Shown: positions 55,022 to 64,000 of the stretch, piece by piece
Position numbering within the stretch: the first letter of the stretch is position 1
Layout: each line of letters begins with the position of its first letter
Assembly (NCBI RefSeq): GCF_902148845.1
Contig: NC_043754.1
Location: 21,135,431-21,199,430 of the forward strand
Direction: 5' to 3'
DNA from: Salarias fasciatus
Lineage: Eukaryota; Chordata; Actinopteri; Blenniiformes; Blenniidae
Length of the DNA stretch: 64,000 nucleotides
Position numbers and translations under genes: made by a program
The notes under the pieces: model-generated
What the model was told of the DNA's origin: nothing
What the model saw: only the letters and a program-made list of their open reading frames with translations
The model's database searches: none

Positions 55022-57908
55022 TCTCGTATTTCTATCCTTGTTGGGGCCAAATGTCCCCACAAGGATAGCAAAACGTGGAACGACGTGCCTTGTGGGGACC
55101 TTTTTCCGGTCCTAAGTAGGAGAAACAGTGTTTTCTTGACCATGTTGTTGTTACTGAAAAAAGTAAAAGTGCAAAAACATTTCTTTAGGGTTAGGCTTTG
55201 TTGTGGTGTGGGTTAGGGTTAGGGTAAGGGTCAGGGTTAGGGGCTAGACATGAATGGGAGTCAATGGACGGTCCCCACAAGGATAGAAATACAAGACTGG
55301 GCGTGCGTGTGTGTGTGTGTAGGCACCTCGCCCTGACTGGGACTCAGACGCAGGATGCGGTGGCTGTCAAACTCCTCCAGTCGCACCGCCTGGTGGAAGC
55401 TGCACTCGTCGACCCGCACGGCCGCTCCGTAACCTGCGGCAACAGCCAATCAGAGGGCAGGAAAGGAAATTCAAATACTTGAGTGAGACAGTTTCACAGG
55501 TGGTAACACTGCCACACACCCACACCTGAAATACTAGTATTTTATGCATCACTGCACACAAAAAGCAAGTCATGGCTTTGTAAAGTAATTGCTGTGAGGC
55601 TCAGTATTTAGTTAGCATAAATAGTCATCGTTCAGGGCCTGCCTGACCTCAGCTGGATATAAACGTCACCATTTTCTGCTAATCATCATCTTATCCTCTC
55701 CACTCGACGTGTAGAGACATTACAGACTCAGATAACAGAGAGAAGTGGCGGCGCTGTACCTCTGAGCTGTGACTTCCCAATGCTGAACTCCTCGTTCAGA
55801 CCGATCCTGAGCTCTGAAGACACACACACACACAGTGAGGAGGAGCCAGTTTATGTGCGTAAAAAGACAAGATTAACCCAAAACTGCGATAAGGATGTCA
55901 CAACACACAGGACTACTGGAGTACAGTACAGTAACAGAGTATCTTCACTCTGATATCTGACACCTGTGGCGTTCTGCGATTTGCAGGGACCAGACGAGAC
56001 GGGGAGGAAGTGGAATACTGCGTGGCATTTAAAGACTCACCGGAGCAGTTAGGCATGTAGCACTTCACTCTGATCTCTCCTTCCACGTCCGCCTTCATCA
56101 GGACTCCCTGAAAACACAACACAGGTACACACGGGAGCTTACATTACCCACAATGCACCATCAGACTGCGGTGTGGTCACCGCTGCACTGACACGTCTCA
56201 CAAACTAACATGTCAGGAGTTACAGGTGACAGGAATCACTCACATTGGAGCCGATAACGACTGACAGCCTCTCGATCACGTCTACGAATATCTCACTCTT
56301 CCCTCCCTGAGAGAAACAGAAGTACATGTCACTACGTCCGTGTGCGGGTGTGTTCATGGATGGTACGGGTGTGTGCAGGGGTGTACCTGCTCCCGGCTGC
56401 TCTGGATGGGTCGGGTGGCCGCAGAGCTCGGAGCCACTTTGCTCTGCTGAGTCTCTGCTCCAAACTGTAAACAACCACAGGCAGGTTACAGTCCAGTCAC
56501 AGCAGCATTGGATCTACTGATGAAATGTTTTCGTGGTTCCGCACCAGTCCAACGTTGCTGAGGTCAAAGAGGCTGAACGGTCTGAGGGACACCGCTTCAG
56601 TCTGAATGAAGTTCTTCAAAACATCCGAGGAGGTCGTCTGGATGTAACCGAAGTCCTGAGACAGACAGAGAGAGTGTTGGTCAGCTGAGCGGTAAAGATC
56701 TGGAGTTCAGAGAGCCCGACAACGCAGCCACGCCTGGAGTTCATGGCTGAGCTGCTGCCCTGCTGCAGACACCTCTGCAAAAGAGAGGGAGAGAGAGAGC
56801 CAGACTCACCAGCACCTCGTCCAGAAGCTCGTAGATGAGGGCAAAGTTCATGTGGACGGCCTTCTCAGACAGACTGCCGCAGTAGTCTTTGACCAGAGCA
56901 GCAAATCTGAAACACAACACAACAGCAAAGATGAATCAGCTTTAGCAGAGCAGCAAAACAGCAGGTTCGACAGAGTTTAGAGAGTGTGTATTTGCAGTTT
57001 TACAGATGAGGCGTTCAGGGACCTGCACACACCTGTTGAGGAACTCGATGACAGTAAAAGGAGAGGAGTCAGATGTTGTTGTAGCGACCCAGTAGAGCCC
57101 CCCCTGTCTGACATGAACGAAGTGAAGGTCTTTGTGTTTCTGTGGCGACAAAACACAGCAAATAGTTCAAGGACCTCTTGTTGCTCAGTTATCTGCAGTG
57201 ACAGCAAGTACTTGTCACTTTCAAGGTTCACTTCACCTCCGAGAGGAAAAAAGATGCAGGGTATTTTTTAGCGGAAGCACTGAAATCTGAAGTATTTCAA
57301 CACTTCCTGAAGCCATTTGGGATAAAATCACAAACTGTATTTTATTTGGAAAGATTCTCCCCAAAAAAATCAAACAGCAGTAATATCTGCTCTGCAGTTT
57401 GACAACGAAATGCTCATGCATGTCGCAGCTAGACTGTTACCATGACGACTGGAGGCTGGTCTCCACTCAGCGAAGTCACTTTCTCGTAGAAAGTACCAAC
57501 CACATCACTCCTGGCCTCCCCACGGACTGATGGGAGGGGTCAAGGTTGACTTCAACACAGGACACATAAACCAACAAAGTTTTGACTTCAAAAAAAAAAA
57601 AACAAACCAGGAACACTAACATTTTTTCTGTCATCACAAATAAAGCAACAGCAACAATTCATTGTCAACAACATTTAGTGCAAAAACTGACACATTAGTA
57701 AAACTTTTCTAATGTAAAGTGGAAGAAAATAGTGGCAAAAACACTTTTAATGTGGAAATATGAACTTTATGTGAGCAGACAGCTGTTATTTAAGGAGAAA
57801 ACTGGATAAATATATAGTTTGCTAAAACAAACTGAGATCAGAGAGGATACAGTCTTTATAAATGAGGTGGTCGCCCTTTGACGACAAAATGAAGACCTGA
57901 GAGATCAT
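51749..57908 (-). CDS. ap4m1: AP-4 adaptor complex mu subunit, 15 coding exons
   Basis: Exons: 57851-57908, 57441-57526, 57033-57139, 56810-56906, 56545-56655, 56387-56464, 56244-56306, 56041-56107, 55760-55813, 55327-55433, 54641-54732, 54208-54252, 53463-53513, 52137-52254, 51749-51940. All phases close to 441 aa; human AP4M1 is about 450. The N-terminal longin-like half begins [19 protein letters not shown] and includes [35 protein letters not shown] and [20 protein letters not shown]. The mu homology domain follows, with [35 protein letters not shown]-type [34 protein letters not shown] and the terminal [15 protein letters not shown]. The mu4 subunit selects tyrosine-type sorting signals, including that of ATG9A, at the trans-Golgi network. 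Human loss causes spastic paraplegia SPG50. Its promoter is divergent with rbmx2. Confidence 0.95.
52255..53462 (-). other. ap4m1: ap4m1 intron 13
   Basis: Intron without other exons. Holds a short LINE-tail-like stretch at 52650-52705 (minus-strand ggattagtgaagtac words) and a (TTGG)n-rich tract at 52974-53085. Confidence 0.6.
54111..54129 (-). promoter_or_regulatory. CTCF-like motif in an ap4m1 intron
   Basis: The reverse complement reads ccaccaccagggggcgcc, a strong core match, 80 bases from the exon ending at 54208. Confidence 0.45.
54934..55018. repeat. (GT)n microsatellite
   Basis: About 42 GT units directly abutting a MITE at 55025. Confidence 0.95.
55025..55294. mobile_element. MITE with internal telomere-like TTAGGG words
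   Basis: The inverted termini are gtatttctatccttgttggg (55026 onward) and, at the right, gtccccacaaggatagaaatac (about 55270-55292). An extra inverted copy of gtccccacaaggatag lies at about 55054-55069. The interior at 55184-55245 carries repeated ggttaggg/gggttagggtaaggg words. This composite is widespread in fish introns beside GT repeats. No coding capacity. It sits in the ap4m1 intron between 54732 and 55327. Confidence 0.75.
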
Positions 57909-58600
57909 CCTGTGAAGGCAAACAACAAAACAAAGTTGAAACCGCTCAAAACAATCAATGACTATCTCAACGCATTTGATCATAACAGGTGAACATCTTA
58001 ATGTGTTAAAATATGCTTCTGTCCTTCATCAGTACACGTTTTCTTCTTTGATGAGGCTGGTTAGTTTAACTCTGGTCTGCAACCTCTGAACAAATGAGCT
58101 GTTTACGACACTTTCCAATAATTAAGACTTGTGTGGAGTCTGCGAAGCTTGACATCCGTACAGGACAGATTTACAGTTAATAAATTCACAAAAAAATATA
58201 GTGTAGTTCTGTTTAACAATGAAAACAGCTTATATTTTCACTAAAATTACAATTTTCATTCATTACATTACGCTTCCTCAAGCGCCGCTGCACTTAAAAT
58301 TAGAGACAAGTCAAACAAACGCTTTGGAAGATTTTTAACAAACAGACTGAAGTTTAAAAACATAAAATAGTCAAAACTTGAATGGAATTTCGCTTGTTAT
58401 TAGCATGCACAGTCAACTTTTCACACTTATCTGTTGAATATGTAATTAATCGTTTCCCCATTTACTTACCCGCCGAAGGTTCACAGGAAAGGAGGAATTT
58501 AAATATTACGGTCCTCTTATTGTTTTCTCAATAATTTGAGAAAAGCAATCAAATCGGCTGCTGCACAGCACCCAGTGTTAGCCTGGATAACATGGCTAAT
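57909..58600 (-). promoter_or_regulatory. ap4m1: ap4m1 5' UTR intron and first noncoding exon
   Basis: The coding ATG (57906-57908) lies 1 base after an acceptor (ttcacag). On the minus strand a strong donor GTAAGT occurs with the last exonic base at 58470, so a noncoding exon probably runs from 58470 towards about 58600. No TATA box recognised. Confidence 0.5.
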
Positions 58601-59093
58601 TGCATGTTAAACTTATCTAACGCAGCTTATTTTAAACGTGAGCGATTTTCCATCGCAGCTGGATATATTCGAACGTCCAATACATGCCAATATATTAGCA
58701 AAAAACGTTCAATGAAGTTCACAAACACAAATAATATGTCTTTAGACACGTTAGCTCCTCGACTCAAGTCGGAGTGGTGTTGGTAAACAGTGTTAGCCGA
58801 TGGGCGTTAGCGTCACAGCGCCCCCTGCTGCCTGGGCGGATAACACCTGTATTTTCACAAGTTCAACAAGAGCAATGACAACAGAGGTTGTTTGTCTATA
58901 AAACACACATCACTAAATCGTGGTAATATACACATCAAAATGAATTCATCAAAAATGTATCCAGAAAAATTATTGGTTTAAATGGCTTTTCGCGCTTGTT
59001 GTAGTTATAGCTGCCAAACACCAGGAGGCAGCAGAGGCGGAAGTGGGTCACGTTAGCACGGGAAGTAGTTTGTAGCACTAGCGGCAGCTCATC
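58600..59093. promoter_or_regulatory. Shared divergent promoter of ap4m1 and rbmx2
   Basis: The head-to-head gene starts are separated by about 0.5 kb. It contains CTCF-like motifs at 58816-58835 (reverse, core cgccccctgctg) and about 59017-59034 (forward, caccaggaggcagcag), pointing away from each other. Inferred from gene layout and motif matches. Confidence 0.5.
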
Positions 59094-61366
59094 ATGAAGT
59101 AAGTAAACAAAAATCCCCACAATAATGCTTAATTTAATCTTTAGTCACTGTTTTGGACTGTTTATCTCGGGACTTCTATAATTGTCGTCAAACAGACACG
59201 CGCCGTCTCGTTACTGAAACAGAACTCAGAGGAACACATCAAAAAATTGATCCTAATACAAACAGCAAACTGCTTTTTATTTAGAGCCGACGCGTGGAGT
59301 TGGCGTTAACATGTGTAAACACACACTGTAGGACCCTTAGCTGCGAGTCGTGTGGTGTCATCTTTTCAATGCAGTCAGTGTTTCGGGTTTACTAGTTGTG
59401 AACTGTAACCTGCTCCGTCTACTGAGGAGGTCACCACCGTGTTGAACGGATCGATCCGTTCGTGAGGGGAAAACATTTTTTTTTGTTTACAATTTTTTTT
59501 TAATTGATGTTCCTGACCAAACAAACCACTTGATCCATAACATTTGATCACTATTTACATAGAAATGGTCATCTATATAATGTTGGTTCATCCACTGTTG
59601 GGTGACAGCTTCACTGTCTTAAAGAGAACAACTCATGAATGACCATGTGTGTTTTGAATCTACTGTTGGGAATAACAGTTCATCACAAGTTGTGATCTCT
59701 TTCCTTTTGTTAAAACCTGATTGCTGCTCACCAGGTGAAGTTAAAGAAGTACTGTATGTATCAATGAAACCAATCGCTCCAGGGAATCCATGGCATTCCT
59801 TTCTGTAATAAATCTATATACCTCTTTTCAAGTTTGCCTGGGAAGAATGTGTTCACTGTCATTGTCCGACAGAAGTTCATGGACTCGTACTGTAGAGAGC
59901 CCTTGCCCATATCAAATCAGTTGATGACACTCCAGAAGGTTTTCTGATTGCTGACATACCAAAAGCAAACCAGGGTTCTTCTCCAGATTAATAGGCTTGA
60001 CTTCAATGTGGGGTCAAGTGAGTTCAGGTAGATCCTGAGCAAAGAAAGAAACACTCATTGAATTTTGTTGTTGCACGTTGAAAGAAAAATCTCATTTATA
60101 AATCATATAAACAAAATTTGATCAAATTTCCCTGCAAACAATAAGAGAGTAAATATTCAAAATTCAAGTATTTCATAATAATGCAAGTGCAACAACACTA
60201 AAATTAGTAATTAAATGTAATTGTAATTAAATGAATCAATAATAAGATTCCAGATAATTTAGTCTATTGTTACATGTTTCATAAATCACCACTGAACTAA
60301 AGTGTAGACCTGGGTATTTGTAACCTGCAATTTAGAACAGGGAAGTCCATTTTGTTGAGCGAGGCAAACAGAATAATTTCCCATTATCCTCTGAGTCCCC
60401 TCACAGAAACCATCCAGCTAACATCGATTTGTGATAACGAAAGCAGTAATAGGCACGCGTGTGTTCAGATGATCACTGGAATTACCTGAAAAGATGCTCT
60501 GTTCATCCTGAAGTGGGCTCGAAACAAAGGACCGCTGGAGTACGGCACCGTTCTTCCTCATCGTGTTCAGAGTCTCTCGCTTGTAATTGAAGTGTGTTCT
60601 TCACAAATTGCTAAAACAGCACCCAAGACGTGATCAGAATAGGATGTATCTTACATCATCTTCCTGTGACGCCATTTTGTTGCGCCCTCGTCCGTTCAGC
60701 ACTGACGTGAGTGCTCAAAACAGGCAGTGATTCTGAACACGACATAAATCAGAAACAACGGCTGTGAATCGAATAGAATAGAAATGTTGCAGCATTATTT
60801 GTTCCTTTCCCTCTAATTTCCTTGGGTGATTCATGATGGATCTTCTGTTTCTCCTGTGACTCTGATGACTTTTTTTTGTTTTTGTTTTTGTTTGTTTTCC
60901 AGTCCGCTGACGAAGGTGAAGCTGATCAACGAGCTGAACGAGCGCGAGGCCGACCTCGGCATCAATGAATCCGTCTCCTGGCACAATGTGTACCGAGACA
61001 GCGCCTGGCTCTTTGTTGGTGAGGAAACCGTCCCAGGTTTGAGCTTACAGGTCCGCCACCCAGCAAGGCGCGCTCACTCTCCCTGTCATGCTTGGTTTCC
61101 TGCAGGGGGTTTCCCATACGACCTGACGGAGGGCGACTTGATCTGCGTCTTTTCTCAGTACGTGAACCACCAGTAACATGGTTGTCATGGAAACCACAGG
61201 CGGCCACACGCTGACGTGAAGTTCTGTTTCTCAGGTACGGCGAGATCGTCAACATCAACTTGGTGCGAGACAAGAAAACGGGAAAGTCTAAAGGGTTCTG
61301 TTTCATCTGCTACGAAGACCAGAGGAGCACCGTGCTGGCTGTGGACAACTTCAATGGAATCAAGGT

Positions 61367-61434
<68 letters not shown>

Positions 61435-62382
61435 AAGGTGTGAGATCAGGTCTTCCCCAGCTGCCATCACACAGAAGACTTTTATTCTGAAAGGGCTCTG
61501 ACCTGTTAATCCTTCAGATTAAAGGTCGCACGCTCCGCGTTGACCACGTCAAAGATTACCGCCCCCCCAAAGACGGCGAGGACATGGACGAGGTGACCAA
61601 GCGTCTGAGGGAGGAGGGCTGCGCTCCCGCCGTGCCGGAGGCGTCTTCTTCTTCGCTGGAGGAGGAGGAGGAGCTGTACGAGGTCCCGGTCAAGAAACCC
61701 AAGAAAGGTGAGGCTACTTCCTGTTTCCTGCCAGACCAGCTGGGTTTCGCAGTCCTCACCTAAACATCATGTTTCAGACAAGAAGGAGAAGAAGAAGAAG
61801 AAGAAAAAGGAGAAAAAGAAGAAGGAGAAGGAAAGGAAGAGCCGGGCAGACTCCTCCTCCTCATCCTGCTCCTCCTCGCCTCCTCCTGTCCCTCCTCCTG
61901 CCGTCAGAGTGAAGGAGGAGAAGGAGGACGTCGCCTACGACAAGTACAGCCAAAGGAGGGCGCCGTCGTCACAGAACCAGGAGAGAACCAGGGGGGAGGA
62001 GGAGGAGCGGAGGAGAGACACAGACTGGGAGGAAGACGGGAGGAGGTGGAGGGAGAGAGAGGGAGAGAGGAGGAGGGAGACGGACAGAGATGGAGAGAGG
62101 AGGAGGGAGATGGACAGAGATGGAGACAGGAGGAGGGAGATGGACAGAGAGGGAGATAGGAGGAGGGAGACGGACAGAGAGGGAGAGAGGAGGAGAGAGA
62201 CGGACAGAGATGGAGAGAGGAGGAGGGAGACGGACAGAGATGGAGAGAGGAGGAGAGAGACGGACAGAGAGGAGAAGAGAAGAGATGACAGAAGAAGAGA
62301 AGGAGAACGAGAGAGGGAGAAGGACAGAGACCACAGAGGAAGAGACAGAGAAGACAGAAGAAGAGACACAGACAGGAAGTAA
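59094..62382 (+). CDS. rbmx2: RNA-binding motif protein X-linked 2 (RES complex), 6 coding exons
   Basis: Exons 59094-59098, 60903-61018, 61106-61157, 61235-61364, 61518-61707 and 61778-62382, in phase, 365 aa. Only ATGAA is in the first coding exon; splicing to T-CCG gives [17 protein letters not shown], the RBMX2 start. The RRM covers about residues 36-114, with RNP2 LFVGGF (38-43) and RNP1 KGFCFICY (77-84). A Lys-rich stretch follows ([11 protein letters not shown]), then an Arg/Glu/Asp tail. RBMX2 is the vertebrate relative of yeast Ist3/Snu17 of the retention-and-splicing (RES) complex in the activated spliceosome. Exon 3 ends CA|GTACGT and exon 4 begins G-TAC, restoring [14 protein letters not shown]. 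The tail (about residues 255-335) is encoded by a 30-bp minisatellite. The polyadenylation signal AATAAA is at 62622-62627. Confidence 0.95.
59099..60902 (+). other. rbmx2: rbmx2 intron 1
   Basis: 1.8-kb intron holding a decayed DNA-transposon candidate on the opposite strand (59.58-60.68 kb). Outside that, nothing was recognised. Confidence 0.6.
59580..60680 (-). mobile_element. Possible PIF/Harbinger-type transposon remnant
   Basis: On the minus strand near 59.77-59.81 kb a frame reads [10 protein letters not shown], which resembles the FPGxIGxIDGTH catalytic block of PIF/Harbinger transposases. Its continuation is decayed. At 60655-60675 the same strand has a short exon-like start MASQEDD with donor GTAAGA, preceded by a GC-rich promoter-like stretch. 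Two frames of 60475-60600 are open. Terminal repeats were not found, so ends are guesses. An alternative is the remnant of a host gene. Confidence 0.35.
61369..61432. repeat. (CA)n microsatellite in rbmx2 intron 4
   Basis: About 32 CA units beginning 5 bases after the exon 4 donor (GTCTCA). Confidence 0.95.
62030..62280 (+). repeat. rbmx2: 30-bp coding minisatellite in the last rbmx2 exon
   Basis: About eight copies of a 30-bp unit like gagaggaggagggagacgga encode the 10-residue repeat [10 protein letters not shown] with D/E and M/T variants. The unit keeps frame, so copy-number change alters only the length of the charged tail. Confidence 0.9.
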
Positions 62383-62639
62383 AAGGACACATTCCAACAT
62401 TGTCGTTTTATTTTGAATCTTTAGGTTTGACATGCTGATGTAAAATGTTCAGGCTAAAGCACCAGACGGATCTCCCGTTTCTGTTGTCTCGTCGACTTGT
62501 TTCATTCAAACTCCGCTCGGTGAAGTGGAGCTCATCATCATGTGTTGAACTGTAGAAATGTAAAAAGACGTCATAACAGCCTCGTATTTACCTCTGGAAA
62601 GTTTCATCATTTATAATTTGTAATAAAAGATTTTCAGGA

Positions 62640-63930
62640 GAAACATTTGTGGTTTGTTTATTTTTTCTTAAGCATGCTGCTTCTGTTTACACACATTTGA
62701 CAGTGAGTTGTCATATTATTACTTTTAAGTTGACTATGGAGTTAAAATCCTGTTATGTTTTCCAAAGAGGAAATCTGAAAGTTTTTACCCAAACTTTGTG
62801 GAAAAAATCATTTCACCATCAGAGGTTTTTGTTTCTCACTTTGATTGCTTTCCAATCAATCTGCTCTTCAATTCAGTGCCTTTTTAAATCAGTTCTTTCT
62901 TCTTTTCTATGTTTGCAGCACCACCAAAACAAATTCCTTGTACAGTTCACTGTATTTGGCAATAAACTTGTTTCTGATTCATATTCTGAAATATCTTGTT
63001 CTGATCCAAGTGTTTGGTTTGTTGAGTAAAAAAAAAAAAAGAAAAAACAAAACATTTGAAGTGAAAACTGAACACTTTAGTTTCGGTGCTCAGAGCCACT
63101 GAAGGTTATTGTATAAATGGGGCTAAAAAATCCACAAAAAACTGCTTAAAATATCCTAAATTCTGAAAAGAAAAGAAAAAAAAAACTTTAATTTCTCCTT
63201 CCAGTCTTTGGAGGATCAAACCCAACAAAAATGTCTCCATAAACTACGTCACTCTTAACCGTCATGGAGGGATAACATTTGTTTAATGTGTAATTCTCTT
63301 AAGAATTCAAACTTATTTAAACTTACCTGCATGTTTTTTTTAATTCCTGCATAACTTGAGCATTTAATTTACCTGAATATTATTTTTATTGAAAAAAAAC
63401 ATCTAATCAATAAAATAACATTCTGTCAAATAAAAGAGTTTTTTTTTCTGATGTCCACTAGTAAAAAATGTAATATACTGAAACATTCTTAATGCTTTAT
63501 TTTAATAAGGTACTTTTCCCGAGATTCCTACATCAAACGTTTAGCTTTTAAAAGGTGTTTGAGTTTTTTTAACTGAAGCAACAAAACATGAACTGGCAGA
63601 GATAAAAATATCTCAGAAGAAACGCTGTCATCTGAAATCACAGTCGTTTAAAGTACAAACACATTGGTAGGAGTTCAGTTTTTTAGATTAAATTCTGTTG
63701 TTTCTAAAGTGAAACTGGCTGCTTCTCTGAGGTCAGATGTTAGAGGTCAGAGGTCAGCTGCAACCGCAGGTTCATGAATGAGAAATTAATTTTCTCTAAG
63801 TTTTGAAATAAAAGACGTTTGTTTGCTTAAAAACTGATTCCAGTTCAGTTTCCCTGAAGAGGTTTGAGCACCAGAAGGAGAGGAGGAGGAGGAGGAGGAG
63901 GAGGAGGAGGAGGAAGAGGAAGCGCTAATA
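62640..63930. other. Right-hand spacer
   Basis: AT-rich intergenic DNA. Second AATAAA signals occur at about 62960 (plus) and TTTATT (minus signals) around 63.37 and 63.50 kb. A (GGA)n run lies at 63882-63915. No gene recognised. Confidence 0.5.
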
Positions 63931-63935
63931 GAAAG

Positions 63936-64000
63936 CTAAGGCTTCGGTCCCTGCAGGAGGTTTTCCAGTTGTTCTCTGAGTTTTGAGGAGGAACACTGAC
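63936..64000 (-). CDS. Possible 3' end of a gene entering from the right
   Basis: The minus strand is open from the window edge to a TAG at 63936-63938 and would encode KLREQLENLLQGPKP at its end, a plausible coiled-coil-like C-terminus. Only about 20 codons are visible, so this is weak. Chance openness is possible. Confidence 0.2.
   Translation of the reverse strand, partial: QCSSSKLREQLENLLQGPKP

Noticed and set aside
61904-62433. 150-160-codon Ser/Leu/Pro-rich minus ORFs
   Set aside because: Antisense frames of the rbmx2 30-bp coding minisatellite.

Overview
The window is vertebrate nuclear DNA, almost certainly from a percomorph-type ray-finned fish. The evidence is split vertebrate genes with GT/AG introns, long CA/GT and tetranucleotide microsatellites, fish-type DNA transposons, an L2-like LINE and a tRNA-derived SINE, and intronless replication-type histone genes with 3' stem-loops. 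No bacterial, viral, CRISPR or LTR element was recognised.

From left to right: a degenerate 12-bp-type minisatellite (0.6-1.2 kb); rnf26 (-), a membrane RING E3 ligase with one coding exon; an isolated histone H3.2 (-) and histone H4 (-) pair with a hAT/BED transposon remnant between them; about 8.5 kb of gene-poor DNA with microsatellites and a LINE; cdx1 (-), three coding exons with an intact homeodomain; a spacer (23.5-25.5 kb) filled by a foldback element that was later invaded by a TTAA-target element; taf9 (+), seven coding exons; a retroelement-rich spacer; rsph4a (-), seven coding exons; arrb2 (-), sixteen coding exons spanning 38.4-48.9 kb; ap4m1 (-), fifteen coding exons; and rbmx2 (+), six coding exons, divergent from ap4m1. 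All spliced models were built by hand from donor and acceptor sites. Each closes in frame: cdx1 286 aa, taf9 250 aa, rsph4a 492 aa, arrb2 407 aa, ap4m1 441 aa, rbmx2 365 aa, rnf26 385 aa.

The genes are unrelated housekeeping or developmental genes: ubiquitin ligase, chromatin, hindgut and posterior patterning, TFIID/SAGA, motile cilia, GPCR signalling, trans-Golgi sorting and splicing. They do not form one pathway. Two arrangements may matter for regulation. ap4m1 and rbmx2 are head to head across about 0.5 kb with two CTCF-like motifs pointing apart. The inferred end of arrb2 lies about 0.3 kb from the rsph4a start.

The least explained items are: a pair of exon-like segments on the minus strand inside arrb2 intron 1 (45.0-45.5 kb) with splice sites and a terminal stop that fit no gene I recognise; a short retroelement-like unit (30.8-31.65 kb) with a 110-codon ORF that has a membrane-type segment; and the nested foldback/TTAA composite upstream of cdx1. 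I found no clear new multi-gene system.
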